This document shows positions 8,962 through 16,952 of a DNA stretch of 51,349 nt, piece by piece. The position numbers and the translations under genes are program-made. Each line of letters opens with the position of its first letter. Position 1 is the stretch's first letter. The stretch is taken from positions 1 through 51,349 of the forward strand of contig NZ_KB902523.1 of the NCBI RefSeq assembly GCF_000379525.1, written 5' to 3'. Source of the stretch: Lamprocystis purpurea DSM 4197. GTDB taxonomy: Bacteria > Pseudomonadota > Gammaproteobacteria > Chromatiales > Chromatiaceae. The notes under the pieces were generated by a model, which had not been told where the DNA came from, did no database searches, and worked only from the letters and a program-made list of their open reading frames with translations.

Positions 8962-10296
8962 CTACTCCCGAATCGCCCATAAGGTGAGCTGCAAGCCCGG
9001 AAACTCGCCGCCGATGTGCAGTCCGAGCCCCCCGCCGACGGCCAGCGGTTTCCAGAACTCGCTGTTACGGTCGAGTTCGAAGTAGTCGCAGCCGGCGTGA
9101 TAGGGAATCTCCAGGGGAGCCGTGGGCAGGGGCCGCAAAGCAATCCCCGGCAGGGCCAGTTTGACGAACTCCTGAATGCGCTCGATGGGTCCGACCTTGG
9201 CCTGCGCCGGGAAGCGGTTGCGCAGCACTTGCGAGTCCAGATCGGCCTGCGCGGCCAGCACGAAACGCGCCCCCGTGAGCAGGGACCGATCGGCCACCAG
9301 CGCCACCCGGAAACCGAACTTGCGTTCCTCGATCGGAATCGCCACGGCCCGCTCGACCAATTCGCGGCTGAGGTAGTCCCGCAGGCGCTCCATCAGCGGG
9401 GTAAAGGTCGCATCCAGATCGTCGTGCCGGTACGGCGCGAAATCCGGCGGGCGCTTGGATTCCGCGGCATAGGTGGCGAGTTCACCGGCGAGCCCGAGCA
9501 GAAAGCGGTAGCAGGACTCCGGATGCAATCCCTGGATGCGTGAGAGGTGGACCGTCACCGGTTCGCTGCGGTTGATCAACTGGAGCATCAGGAAGTCGGC
9601 CCAGTCCGCGACCCCGCCGCGCCCGCCGCCGCGCACCCGCCCCGCGCGCGCCTCGGCCTGGCGGTGCAGGAGCCCGGTCACCTCCTCCAGGAAACCGGCC
9701 AGGCGACTGGACGCCCGCACGTCCAGGCTGGGCGGGATGTACGCCTCATCGAGGACCACCAACCGGTCGGCGCGGCATTCCAGCACCCGCGCGACACCGC
9801 AGCAGGCAAAACCGTCGCGGGCGTCGCGCTCGCGCAGCAGACGCAGATCGAGGCGCCCGACCTCCAGCAGCGCCTCGGTGGCCGCGCCCAGACTGTTGTC
9901 ACGCACCGTCAACTCACCGGCGCGGTAGCGCAGCATGGTCTCCTGGACCGCCGGGCCGCCGCTCTCCGGTGCGCCGGGGCGGCGCAGCGGCAGCGCCAGG
10001 TAGATGATCTGGCCGGCCGCGGCATCGTCGAGGAGCAGCGGCGCCGGCAGCGGATCGCACTGCGGAGCATCGACGGGGGTGCCGTCCGGCAGCCGGCCGA
10101 CACACGCGGTGACGGCCAGCCGGCCCTGCGCGAGCAGATCCCGGTCGATGGTCAGCCGTGACAGGCCCCAGGGATAGGGGCAGCCGAGTCCGGATTGGGA
10201 CTCCACCAGATGTTCCAGATAGCGGTCGTGTTGCTGGAAGTGGTGGGGCTGCAGAAACAGCCCCTCGGACCACAACACACGGTTGTCCCAGGCCAT
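8962..10296 (-). CDS. tssK: T6SS baseplate protein TssK
   Basis: 444 residues, the usual length. The N-terminus (VLWSEGLFLQPHHFQQHDRY) is the family signature. TssK is a cytoplasmic trimer that links the baseplate to the TssJLM membrane complex. The start at 10296 is followed at once by the signature, so no alternative is needed. It lies ten bases downstream of tssJ and three bases upstream of tssL. It is the only baseplate component in the window; TssE, TssF and TssG are absent. Confidence 0.95.
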   Translation of the reverse strand: MAWDNRVLWSEGLFLQPHHFQQHDRYLEHLVESQSGLGCPYPWGLSRLTIDRDLLAQGRLAVTACVGRLPDGTPVDAPQCDPLPAPLLLDDAAAGQIIYLALPLRRPGAPESGGPAVQETMLRYRAGELTVRDNSLGAATEALLEVGRLDLRLLRERDARDGFACCGVARVLECRADRLVVLDEAYIPPSLDVRASSRLAGFLEEVTGLLHRQAEARAGRVRGGGRGGVADWADFLMLQLINRSEPVTVHLSRIQGLHPESCYRFLLGLAGELATYAAESKRPPDFAPYRHDDLDATFTPLMERLRDYLSRELVERAVAIPIEERKFGFRVALVADRSLLTGARFVLAAQADLDSQVLRNRFPAQAKVGPIERIQEFVKLALPGIALRPLPTAPLEIPYHAGCDYFELDRNSEFWKPLAVGGGLGLHIGGEFPGLQLTLWAIRE

Positions 10297-10306
10297 GGTC
10301 TCTCCC

Positions 10307-10828
10307 TCAGCGCAGTTGGGCGGAAACGGCCGCTGCCCGCACCTCGACCTGGACCGTATTGGTCTGGTCGGGCGTCAGCGCGACGAGCGCGCGCCATCCG
10401 GCGCGGTCGATATCACGAAAGGCCGCGACCACCCCAAGATAGCGGGCAGCAGGGTTCAACGGGTGCACGACCAGCCGCCGCTGACCCGGCACCAGTGTGA
10501 CCTCTTCGCGCGCGATCAGGTCGCCGCCCAGCGTCGCGGGCTCGCGGTCGTAGAGGCTGAAGAAGTCCGCGCCTGCAAAGGCGCCCTCGCCCTTCAATTC
10601 GTAGAGCCGCACCACGATCGGCAGCGCCCGCCCGCTCGGGTCACGATTGGCATCGGGGGCGGCAATGACCTCGACCCGCAGTTCCGGCACCGGCTTCTCC
10701 GGCTCCTTCTTCGGGTCCTCGGGCTTGGGTTTGCTCCCGCAGGCCGTCAGTAAACTGATCGCTACTATCACTGCCGACAGACCCAGGAACTGTCGGCGCC
10801 GTGCCGGTCCGAATGGGGTTGCACTCAT
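10307..10828 (-). CDS. tssJ: T6SS outer-membrane lipoprotein TssJ
   Basis: 173 residues with a lipoprotein signal peptide: a basic start (PARRRQFLG), a hydrophobic core, and the lipobox LLTAC with Cys30 followed by Gly, which favours outer-membrane sorting. A charged Lys/Pro/Glu linker follows, then the beta-sandwich with RLYELKGEGAF..ADFFSLYDR, typical of TssJ. TssJ is anchored in the outer membrane and holds the periplasmic tip of TssM. It sits between tagH (53-base gap) and tssK (10-base gap). Confidence 0.93.
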   Translation of the reverse strand: MSATPFGPARRRQFLGLSAVIVAISLLTACGSKPKPEDPKKEPEKPVPELRVEVIAAPDANRDPSGRALPIVVRLYELKGEGAFAGADFFSLYDREPATLGGDLIAREEVTLVPGQRRLVVHPLNPAARYLGVVAAFRDIDRAGWRALVALTPDQTNTVQVEVRAAAVSAQLR

Positions 10829-10881
10829 CGTTGCTCTCCTGAAGCCGGATTAAGTGGTTTGCTGTTCGGCGCACGCTGAAG

Positions 10882-12603
10882 TCAAAACGACGGGCCGGAC
10901 CGGCCGGACCGGCCGGGCCCACGGCCCGCCGCCGGTCCGGCGGCCTTGGCGCGCGCCTGCGCCAGCCGCTGGATCTGATCCTCGTAGGCATGGGTAAAGG
11001 CGTCCCCGAACAACTGCATGAAGTCGTCCGCCGCGTCGGTCGCCACCTGCGCGAAGGTCTCGGTGAAGAGATCCCAGAAGCGCGCCTTGCGCGCCATGGG
11101 CAGGAGCTTGTCGAGTCCGGAGGCGGCACCCAGTCGCTGTTCCAGCTCGCCAGGCTCGAAACGCGCGAGCAGTGCGCGTAAGGCGGCCCGCAAGCCGGCG
11201 ATCATCGCCATCTCGTGGGCCTGAATGTCTTCGAAGGCGGCGCGTGCGGCCTCGCCGGCCGGGAGATAGCCGGGGCCGGACCGGAAGAAGAGCCGCTCCA
11301 GCGCTTCGTCCACCCCGACGGAGAACTTATAGGGGTTGTTCTCGACGGCCCGGATGGTGGTTACCGCGCACCGCAGCTCGCTCTTGAACTGGGCGCGCAC
11401 CTGCATGGTCGCGGTCAGGCCCGCGGTGAGGTCACGCATCAATTGCCCGGCCTCGCGCAGAAACAGGTCGGGATCACGGACCTGGGTCGGATCGCCGGTG
11501 CCCAGGCCGGCCAGAAAGGCCGCGAGCCCGCTGCCGTCAGCGCTCGGTAACGCGGCGGGCGCGGCGGCCGGTCCGGGGGCGGTCAGCGGGGTTGACTCGC
11601 CGACCGCGGCCGGCGGGGCCGCGGGGGCGACGCCGAGGCTGGCGGACCCTGCGTCCGGCGCATCGAACGCTGAACTCAGCGGGTCGTCTGATGGGGGCGT
11701 CGCAACGACGGGCGCCGCCAACGGGGGCGCCTCGAACACGGGTTCAGGGGCTGCCGCTGCCGGGGCGAACGGCTCCGTCCAGACCGGCTCAGCAAACGCG
11801 GCAGGCGCGGCAGCCGGCACCGCGGCGACAGAAGGACTGGCGGCTGCCGGACCCAAAGCATCCGCCATCAGGTCATATTCATCCGGGAATAAGGGTTCCG
11901 CGGGCCGCTGCGCCTGGCTTGAACTGGGTTGGCTTGACGCGGGTTGGGTCTCGGGCGCACGCAGGTAAACATGCTCGAAGGGGGTCGGTGCCGGCGTGAG
12001 CAGCGCCGCGTCCGCCCGCTCGGCGGGTCCGCCGAGGAAGGGGTCGAACGCCACGGCATCGGCGAATGGATCCTCGGCCTGAGCCCGCCCTGCCGCGGCG
12101 GCCGAGAGGGCGGGCGGACGCGGAGTTCCCGGCATCGGTACCCCGTTCCGACCGCCGGGGCCAAGGATATCCATGATGTCCGCGCTCGCGCTCAGTTCAG
12201 CGCCCGGCATCGGCACCTCGGCGCCGCCGAATCCGCACGGGTCGATCGCGTGGGATGCCGATTGCTCCGCGGGCGCGCCGCAGGCACCGGTCTCGACGCA
12301 CAGCTCATAGCCGCCCACATGCAGGATATCGCCGACCTGGATCTGCACCTGCTGACCGACCGGCAGCCGCTCGGCGGCCTGATTGAGAAAGGTTCCGTTC
12401 GTACTCAGATCGGTGACCCACAGGGTGCCGTCGCGCAGTTCGACGCGCGCGTGATGCCCGGAGATGACACGCTCCGGATCGCTCAGCGGTAGATCGTTGT
12501 CCGGGCTGCGCCCGATCGTGCAACCCGGTGCGGACACGCACCAACTGACGGGCCGCTCGGGCGCCACGCCGCCGTAGCGCGCGACGGTTATCGTATACTC
12601 CAT
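10882..12603 (-). CDS. tagH: FHA-domain T6SS scaffold TagH (Fha)
   Basis: 573 residues. An FHA domain covers about residues 20-105, with TIGRSPDNDLPL, SGHHARVE and TDLSTNGTFLN, the Gly-Arg, Ser-His and Asn contacts for phosphothreonine. A long Ala/Pro-rich low-complexity linker follows (about 120-370). The C-terminal 190 residues are helical and match the C-terminal domain of T6SS FHA proteins; the tail is Gly/Arg rich. In P. aeruginosa the homologue Fha1 is phosphorylated by PpkA and dephosphorylated by PppA; both partners are encoded beside it here. It is the first gene of the minus-strand operon and has a good promoter at 12638-12666. Confidence 0.92.
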   Translation of the reverse strand: MEYTITVARYGGVAPERPVSWCVSAPGCTIGRSPDNDLPLSDPERVISGHHARVELRDGTLWVTDLSTNGTFLNQAAERLPVGQQVQIQVGDILHVGGYELCVETGACGAPAEQSASHAIDPCGFGGAEVPMPGAELSASADIMDILGPGGRNGVPMPGTPRPPALSAAAAGRAQAEDPFADAVAFDPFLGGPAERADAALLTPAPTPFEHVYLRAPETQPASSQPSSSQAQRPAEPLFPDEYDLMADALGPAAASPSVAAVPAAAPAAFAEPVWTEPFAPAAAAPEPVFEAPPLAAPVVATPPSDDPLSSAFDAPDAGSASLGVAPAAPPAAVGESTPLTAPGPAAAPAALPSADGSGLAAFLAGLGTGDPTQVRDPDLFLREAGQLMRDLTAGLTATMQVRAQFKSELRCAVTTIRAVENNPYKFSVGVDEALERLFFRSGPGYLPAGEAARAAFEDIQAHEMAMIAGLRAALRALLARFEPGELEQRLGAASGLDKLLPMARKARFWDLFTETFAQVATDAADDFMQLFGDAFTHAYEDQIQRLAQARAKAAGPAAGRGPGRSGRSGPSF

Positions 12604-12637
12604 GCCGCACTGACTCGTTGCCGTTGGGTGGAGTTTC

Positions 12638-12666
12638 AGTATAGCTGACTTCTGCTCATGGTCTAA
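12638..12666 (-). promoter_or_regulatory. Sigma70-like promoter of the T6SS operon
   Basis: On the minus strand TTAGAC (12661-12666) and TATACT (12638-12643) are separated by exactly 17 bases, close to the sigma70 consensus. The tagH ATG at 12603 lies about 28 bases below the predicted start of transcription. The kinase gene diverges at 12738, so the 134-base gap carries control signals for both transcripts. Confidence 0.6.
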
Positions 12667-12737
12667 GCGTCGCCGGCCGCGTCCGGCAATCCAGAATCCG
12701 CGCGAAAAAAGTACCTCAAGGTCCGCGAAGGGGACAA

Positions 12738-14390
12738 ATGAACGACGAAGCGACCAAGGTGATCGGGGCAGACAGCGCCTACGGCATCCCCCCCGGCACC
12801 CTGCTGGCCAATACCTATCGGGTCGAGCGCTTGCTCGGCGGCGGCGGGATGGGCGAGGTCTATCTGACGCGCGACGAGCGGGTCGGCGTCCAGCACGCGG
12901 TGAAGGTGATCCGCCCCTCGATGGCGGCCAACCGCCAGGTCATGGATCTGTTCTATCGCGAAGCCAAGGTTCTGCGCGGCGTCCGTCATGACGCCGTGGT
13001 GAGCTACGACGGCTTCGTGCGCGATGCGCAAGGACGGGACTACCTGGTCATGGAGTATGTGGACGGACCCTCGCTGGGGGACCGGCTGCGCGGCGGACCC
13101 CTGCCGGTGGACGAGGTGCTGACGCTGCGCGACCGGCTCGCCGCCGGGCTCGCCGAGGCGCACCGCCGGGGTGCCGTGCACCGGGATCTCTCGCCCGACA
13201 ACGTGATTCTGCCGGGCAATCAGGTAGCCGCCGCCAAGCTGATCGATTTCGGACTCAGCAAGCTCACCGACCCGACCCAGGAGACCATCATCGGGTCATC
13301 CTTCGCCGGCAAGTACCGCTTCGCCTCGCCCGAACAATTCGGGCTCTGCGGCGGAGCGGTCGACGGGCGCTCCGACATCTACAGCCTGGGTCTGATCCTC
13401 GCCGCCGCCGCGCTCGGCCGCCCGCTGGCGATGGGTGAGTCCTTCGCGGACGCCCTGGCGACCCGTCAACGTGTCCCGGACCTCACCGGGATACCGGAGA
13501 CCCTGCAGCCCTGGTTGGCGGCCATGCTCGACCCCGATCCGGCACGCCGTCCGGCGGACCTGGATGCCTTGTTGACTCAATGGCCCGCGGCGACCCGGGT
13601 CGGCCCGCTGACCCGCTCCGCCACCGCGGGTGACAAGACAGCGGAACCCGTTCGAACCCGCGTGCACGACCCGGCGCCCGCTTCAGCGCCGGCCGCGCGC
13701 CGCTCCCCGCGGGTGTGGCTCATCAGCGGCGGCGCGCTCGCGCTGGTCGCGGCGGCCGCCGGCCTCTATGTGGCGCTGCAACCACTGGAACCCGGCTTGC
13801 ACTCGGGAACGGCGACAGGTCCGAATCACACGACCGCAACCAGGCCGACACCGCCCCTCCCGGCCGTTGCCGATCCCGACGCGCCCGCGACACCGGCCGG
13901 CAGCCTGGAGCAGCTCATCGCGGCCCACCGCGACGACGCGGCGCTCAGCACCGCCCGGAGCCTGATCGCGGCCCGTTCGGCGGCCCCCGCGGCCAGTGCC
14001 CAGCCGCTTCCGACCGGCGCCTTCCTGGCGCTGGCCGATCAGTTGCGGACCGCCGGTCGGCCGCACGACGCGTTCATCCTGGCGGAGGCCCTGATCGGCA
14101 CCGGTGAAACGCTGCCGATCGACACCCTCTGGCCGCTGGCCCAGGATCTGCGCGCCGCCGGCCGCCTCGACCCCTGGTTCTTCCTGGTGCGCAACCTGGC
14201 GAATCGCAGCTATGGCCCGGCCAGCTTCGCCATGGGTGAAATGTACGATCCCCGGCACTGGTCGGCCGGCACCTCGCCACTTGCGAAACCTCGCGCGGAC
14301 AAGGCCCGGGAATGGTACGAACAGGCGCTGCGTCAGGGGGTCCGCGAGGCCGGCGAGCGGCTGGACGCACTCAAAACGAACGGTTCGTAG
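12738..14390 (+). CDS. Transmembrane Ser/Thr protein kinase, PpkA-like (T6SS regulation)
   Basis: 550 residues. The Hanks-type kinase domain spans about 27-285: glycine loop LLGGGGMGEVYL, ATP-binding Lys56 (HAVKVI), catalytic HRDLSPDN (Asp150), IDFGLSK (Asp170) and SPEQF. A basic/Pro-rich linker leads to one membrane helix near 329-348 (WLISGGALALVAAAAGLYVA), then a periplasmic part ending in a tail with a Sel1/TPR-like look (FAMGEMYDPR, KAREWYEQAL). AAGGGG lies just before the ATG. It diverges from tagH, and with pppA and tagF completes the threonine-phosphorylation circuit of HSI-1-type T6SS. The sensory C-terminus differs from the von Willebrand-type PpkA of Pseudomonas as I remember it, so I leave the symbol empty. 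Confidence 0.88.
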   Translation: MNDEATKVIGADSAYGIPPGTLLANTYRVERLLGGGGMGEVYLTRDERVGVQHAVKVIRPSMAANRQVMDLFYREAKVLRGVRHDAVVSYDGFVRDAQGRDYLVMEYVDGPSLGDRLRGGPLPVDEVLTLRDRLAAGLAEAHRRGAVHRDLSPDNVILPGNQVAAAKLIDFGLSKLTDPTQETIIGSSFAGKYRFASPEQFGLCGGAVDGRSDIYSLGLILAAAALGRPLAMGESFADALATRQRVPDLTGIPETLQPWLAAMLDPDPARRPADLDALLTQWPAATRVGPLTRSATAGDKTAEPVRTRVHDPAPASAPAARRSPRVWLISGGALALVAAAAGLYVALQPLEPGLHSGTATGPNHTTATRPTPPLPAVADPDAPATPAGSLEQLIAAHRDDAALSTARSLIAARSAAPAASAQPLPTGAFLALADQLRTAGRPHDAFILAEALIGTGETLPIDTLWPLAQDLRAAGRLDPWFFLVRNLANRSYGPASFAMGEMYDPRHWSAGTSPLAKPRADKAREWYEQALRQGVREAGERLDALKTNGS

Positions 14391-14414
14391 GGGCGGGTTT
14401 CAAACCCACCCCTA
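14388..14414. terminator. Hairpin at the 3' end of the kinase gene
   Basis: GGGGCGGGTTT and AAACCCACCCC flank a two-base loop, giving an almost perfect stem that begins inside the kinase stop codon. There is no T-run after it, so it is either a repeat-type hairpin that can stabilise or end the transcript, or simply a palindromic repeat. Confidence 0.4.
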
Positions 14415-14662
14415 GCAGCCTGTCGGACTTAGCCCCTACGATAAGGGCATGAGCCAACAAAAATGCTTTTTGTTGCTCCACAATCTAACGTAAAGTGATT
14501 TCCGCGAAAAATCCTACCCGTAGGAGCCCGCTTGCGGGCGACGGGTGGGGGCACAATGACGCGATTCCGGCAGGTCACGTCGCCCGCAAGCGGGCTCCTA
14601 CGGAGCTTGATTCTTGATAGCGTCTTATTCGGAAATCGCCTAAAGTCCGACAGGCTGCTAGG
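14411..14662. repeat. Nested inverted-repeat element (MITE-like), no coding capacity
   Basis: A 252-base element. The outer ends, 14411-14430 and 14643-14662, are perfect 20-base inverted repeats. Inside, 14518-14543 and 14578-14603 form a second, perfect 26-base inverted repeat with a 34-base loop. The inner pair (core GTAGGAGCCCGC) resembles the dispersed hairpin at 34877-34970 in style. The outer pair looks like the ends of an insertion sequence, but no transposase frame lies between. It fills the gap between the kinase gene and the convergent TerB-like gene. Confidence 0.75.
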
Positions 14663-14717
14663 CCAAGGCCATGTCCGGGCATCACATGCGAAGGCGATAC
14701 CTCGCGACGCGCGCCGA

Positions 14718-15140
14718 TCAGGACCCGGCCCCCAACTGATCCAGGTCCAGACCCCAGCGGTCCAGCATCTGGCGGTAGACCGTCAGTTCGGCGTCCGCGA
14801 AATAGCCGTCCGAGCGGGCGACCAACAGCAGCGCGCTGGCCAGAAAGCGTCGTTGGTCCGGATCGGTGACGCCGGCCAGCACGCCGTCCACCCAGTCCCG
14901 GTCCGCCAGACCCACGTAGCGGGACGTTCCGGCGTGGGCGATGAGGTCGTCGCAGTAGGCGTCGAACACCTGGGCGAACAGATCCCGATCCGCGCCCAGT
15001 GTCTCCAGTATCCCCAGGCGCTCCAGGATGTCGATCTCGCCCTCGGCGACATCGCCGTCGCAGACGATGAACAGTGCGATGAGCCGCAGGCTGGCCTGCG
15101 GGCTGTTTTCCGGATAAGGGGTCAGTTCGGGCTGGGTCAT
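14718..15140 (-). CDS. TerB-like tellurite-resistance-fold protein
   Basis: About 140 residues from the ATG at 15140 (MTQPELTPYP), which has GGAG upstream; a longer frame from 15188 adds 16 residues with no support. The sequence is all-helical and acidic, with two similar halves: LIALFIVCDGDVAEGEIDIL and LLLVARSDGYFADAELTVYR. Each has the Asp-Gly...Glu pattern of the TerB/DnaJ-associated fold, which binds metal in some members. The role here is unknown; family members occur with tellurite/stress genes or as DjlA-type co-chaperone parts. It is convergent with the kinase gene and divergent from the membrane protein at 15290. Confidence 0.6.
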   Translation of the reverse strand: MTQPELTPYPENSPQASLRLIALFIVCDGDVAEGEIDILERLGILETLGADRDLFAQVFDAYCDDLIAHAGTSRYVGLADRDWVDGVLAGVTDPDQRRFLASALLLVARSDGYFADAELTVYRQMLDRWGLDLDQLGAGS

Positions 15141-15289
15141 GAGGACTCCGTCGACGATCAAACAACGCAAGGCGCGGCATGATCGCACAGGCGGCCCCCG
15201 CGGACGATCAGAACCATTGCCAGGGTCCGCCCCGAACGCGGAGAATCAGCGGTTACGGCGCACGCGCCGCCATCACGGACCCCGCCGCC

Positions 15290-15865
15290 ATGTTCTTCCC
15301 GATCCCCGAACCCGTCCGCCGTCAGGCCAAGACGCCGCATGAGCTGGCCATGGTCAATCTGGTGCTGTTCAATCTGCTGATGCTGATCGCCTTGCTGGGC
15401 GGGAGTTTCGTGGAGTCGGATTCGTCCCTGGCGCCGTACAAGGTTCTGGGGGTGGCGGTGCCGCTGGGTATCTCGCTCGCCATCGCGGGCTACACCTGGG
15501 TGCGCGCCCGGCGTGCCGCGCGGGACGGCCCCTGGTTTCTGGCCGCTCACTGGCGGTTGGCCGGCGCGCGCTACCAAGTGCTGATGATCGCCTATCTGGT
15601 CGGTACCGGCCTGATCGGACTGGGCTGGCTGTTGGCTCAGGCCCAAAAATCACCCGGCATGCAGGACCTGATGTTCATCGCGCTGCAACGGGTGGCGATT
15701 GCACCCATGTTGATAACGCTGATGGTGCTCGTCATGTTGGAGTCCGGCGCCATCTATCAGGCCCAGCGCGGCGAAGTGCCGAACCGTCTCGCCGAGCGCT
15801 GCCCGCCGCCCGCGGACCTCGCGGGAGCGGACACGGAGTTTGCATCGGCGCCGCCTGCGGCCTGA
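15290..15865 (+). CDS. Hypothetical multi-pass inner-membrane protein
   Basis: 191 residues from the ATG at 15290 (MFFPIPEPVRRQ). The frame is open back to 15179, but the upstream 37 residues are polar and overlap the TerB-like leader. Four hydrophobic stretches are seen: MVNLVLFNLLMLIALLGG, VLGVAVPLGISLAIAGYT, VLMIAYLVGTGLIGLGWLL, and IAPMLITLMVLVMLES. Between segments two and three lies a basic loop (RARRAARDG). The C-terminus is Pro/Ala rich and cytoplasmic if the count is right. I do not recognise a family. It is followed after 89 bases by the cyclophilin gene on the same strand. Confidence 0.65.
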   Translation: MFFPIPEPVRRQAKTPHELAMVNLVLFNLLMLIALLGGSFVESDSSLAPYKVLGVAVPLGISLAIAGYTWVRARRAARDGPWFLAAHWRLAGARYQVLMIAYLVGTGLIGLGWLLAQAQKSPGMQDLMFIALQRVAIAPMLITLMVLVMLESGAIYQAQRGEVPNRLAERCPPPADLAGADTEFASAPPAA

Positions 15866-15954
15866 TCATGCGCCGCCCGGCCGCAACCGGGCGAACCCGT
15901 TAGGCGAATCGCCTTAGAATCCGATTCACAATCACCACTCATCGCGGAACCCTC

Positions 15955-16533
15955 ATGAATCTGACACCCAATCTGCTTGTCGCCGCTGTCCTGTCCGTCG
16001 GCGCCCCGACCGCCATGGCCGCCAACCCGAAAGTCGCCCTGGATGTGACCATCGGCGGCGAGCCCGCCGGCACCATCACCATCGAGCTGTTCGCGGACGT
16101 GGTGCCGAAAACCGCGGAGAACTTCCGCGCCCTGTGCACCGGCGAGAAGGGCATGGGCAAGAGCGGCAAACCGCTGACCTATGCGGGCAGCACCTTCCAC
16201 CGCATCATTCCGGGCTTCATGATCCAGGGCGGCGACTTCACCCGCGGCAACGGCACCGGCGGCGAGTCCATCTACGGTGAGAAGTTCGAAGACGAAAACT
16301 TCAAGCTCAAGCACTTCGGCCCCGGCACCCTGTCCATGGCCAACGCCGGCCCGAACACCAACGGGTCGCAGTTCTTCATCACCGTGGCCGACACCTCCTG
16401 GCTGGACGGCAAGCATGTCGTCTTCGGCAAGGTGGTCGACGGCATGGATGTGCTGAAGAAGATGGAAGCCCAGGGCAGCCGTGCCGGAACCACGCAGTCC
16501 GAGGTCAAGCTGGCCGCCTGCAAGCAGGTCTAA
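15955..16533 (+). CDS. Secreted cyclophilin-type peptidyl-prolyl isomerase, eukaryote-like with divergent loop
   Basis: 192 residues. A signal peptide ends near Ala22-Ala23, so the enzyme should act in the periplasm on Xaa-Pro bonds. The mature part is closer in style to eukaryotic CypA than to bacterial PpiA/Ppi[21 protein letters not shown] (catalytic Arg83), [14 protein letters not shown] and [12 protein letters not shown] (Trp149, the residue linked to cyclosporin binding). It carries the seven-residue insertion GKSGKPL at about 68-74. Cys61, Glu104 and Cys189 fall exactly where plant divergent-loop cyclophilins have Cys40, Glu83 and Cys168 (Cys to Cys spacing 128 in both). It appears monocistronic, and a hairpin follows at 16554-16579. 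Confidence 0.93.
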   Translation: MNLTPNLLVAAVLSVGAPTAMAANPKVALDVTIGGEPAGTITIELFADVVPKTAENFRALCTGEKGMGKSGKPLTYAGSTFHRIIPGFMIQGGDFTRGNGTGGESIYGEKFEDENFKLKHFGPGTLSMANAGPNTNGSQFFITVADTSWLDGKHVVFGKVVDGMDVLKKMEAQGSRAGTTQSEVKLAACKQV

Positions 16534-16553
16534 GGAAGGGTTCACTAACAAGT

Positions 16554-16579
16554 GAAGCAGTTCCATTAGGGACTGCTTC
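16554..16579 (+). terminator. Hairpin downstream of the cyclophilin gene
   Basis: GAAGCAGTTCC and GGACTGCTTC form a ten-pair stem with one bulged base and a short loop, about 20 bases after the stop. No T-tract follows, so factor-independent termination is uncertain. Confidence 0.4.
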
Positions 16580-16583
16580 TCGC

Positions 16584-16839
16584 GTTGTCGTTGTCGTAAT
16601 CGTTGTCGTAATCGGAGAAGCGATTCAATGTGGGCATGAGCGGCCCGCTGTCGATCGGGCGCTACTTCGCCGCCGTCTCCACGGCCGCCAAGCGTCTGAA
16701 AGGCTGCGCTTCGATCGCCACGCCCGAGACCAACGCATCGTTGTGCTGCTTGCGACGCTCGGACAGCGCAACGACGCGGTGCGCGAGAACCCTCGCCGGT
16801 ATCACAAATCCGATCACGACAACGACAACGACAACGACG
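16584..16839. repeat. Cassette bounded by inverted TCGTTG-type microrepeats, with a 47-codon frame inside
   Basis: Bases 16584-16614 are runs of GTTGTC/GTAATC units, and 16811-16839 hold the complementary CGACAA units, so the interval is bracketed by inverted simple-sequence arrays. On the minus strand a frame from GTG at 16805 to TAG at 16662 (47 residues) has GC-rich third positions and reads like a protein tail (…RLAAVETAAK). It may be the 3' remnant of a lost gene. Nothing else is visible between the cyclophilin and aceE. Confidence 0.35.
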
Positions 16840-16877
16840 GAAAGGCACCCCTACATTGAGCCGGTGCATTCTAACCA

Positions 16878-16904
16878 TTGCACCTCACTGCCCGCTGATA
16901 TACT
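16878..16904 (+). promoter_or_regulatory. Candidate promoter of aceEF with extended -10
   Basis: TTGCAC (16878-16883) is followed after 15 bases by TATACT (16899-16904), preceded by TG to give an extended -10 (TGATATACT). The aceE ATG lies 48 bases further on. The short spacer is offset by the extended -10. No PdhR-like operator was recognised. Confidence 0.5.
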
Positions 16905-16952
16905 CCCAGTGTCCCGCGCCCCTTTCGTTGCGACCACTTTCCGGGAATCCCT

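Noticed and set aside
7756-8982. 408-residue plus-strand frame over tssL
   Set aside because: Antisense to the DotU and OmpA domains; shadow composition.
16584-16614. Short GTTGTC/GTAATC repeats as a possible CRISPR or iteron array
   Set aside because: The units are six bases and simple in sequence, with no spacers and no adjacent replication gene.
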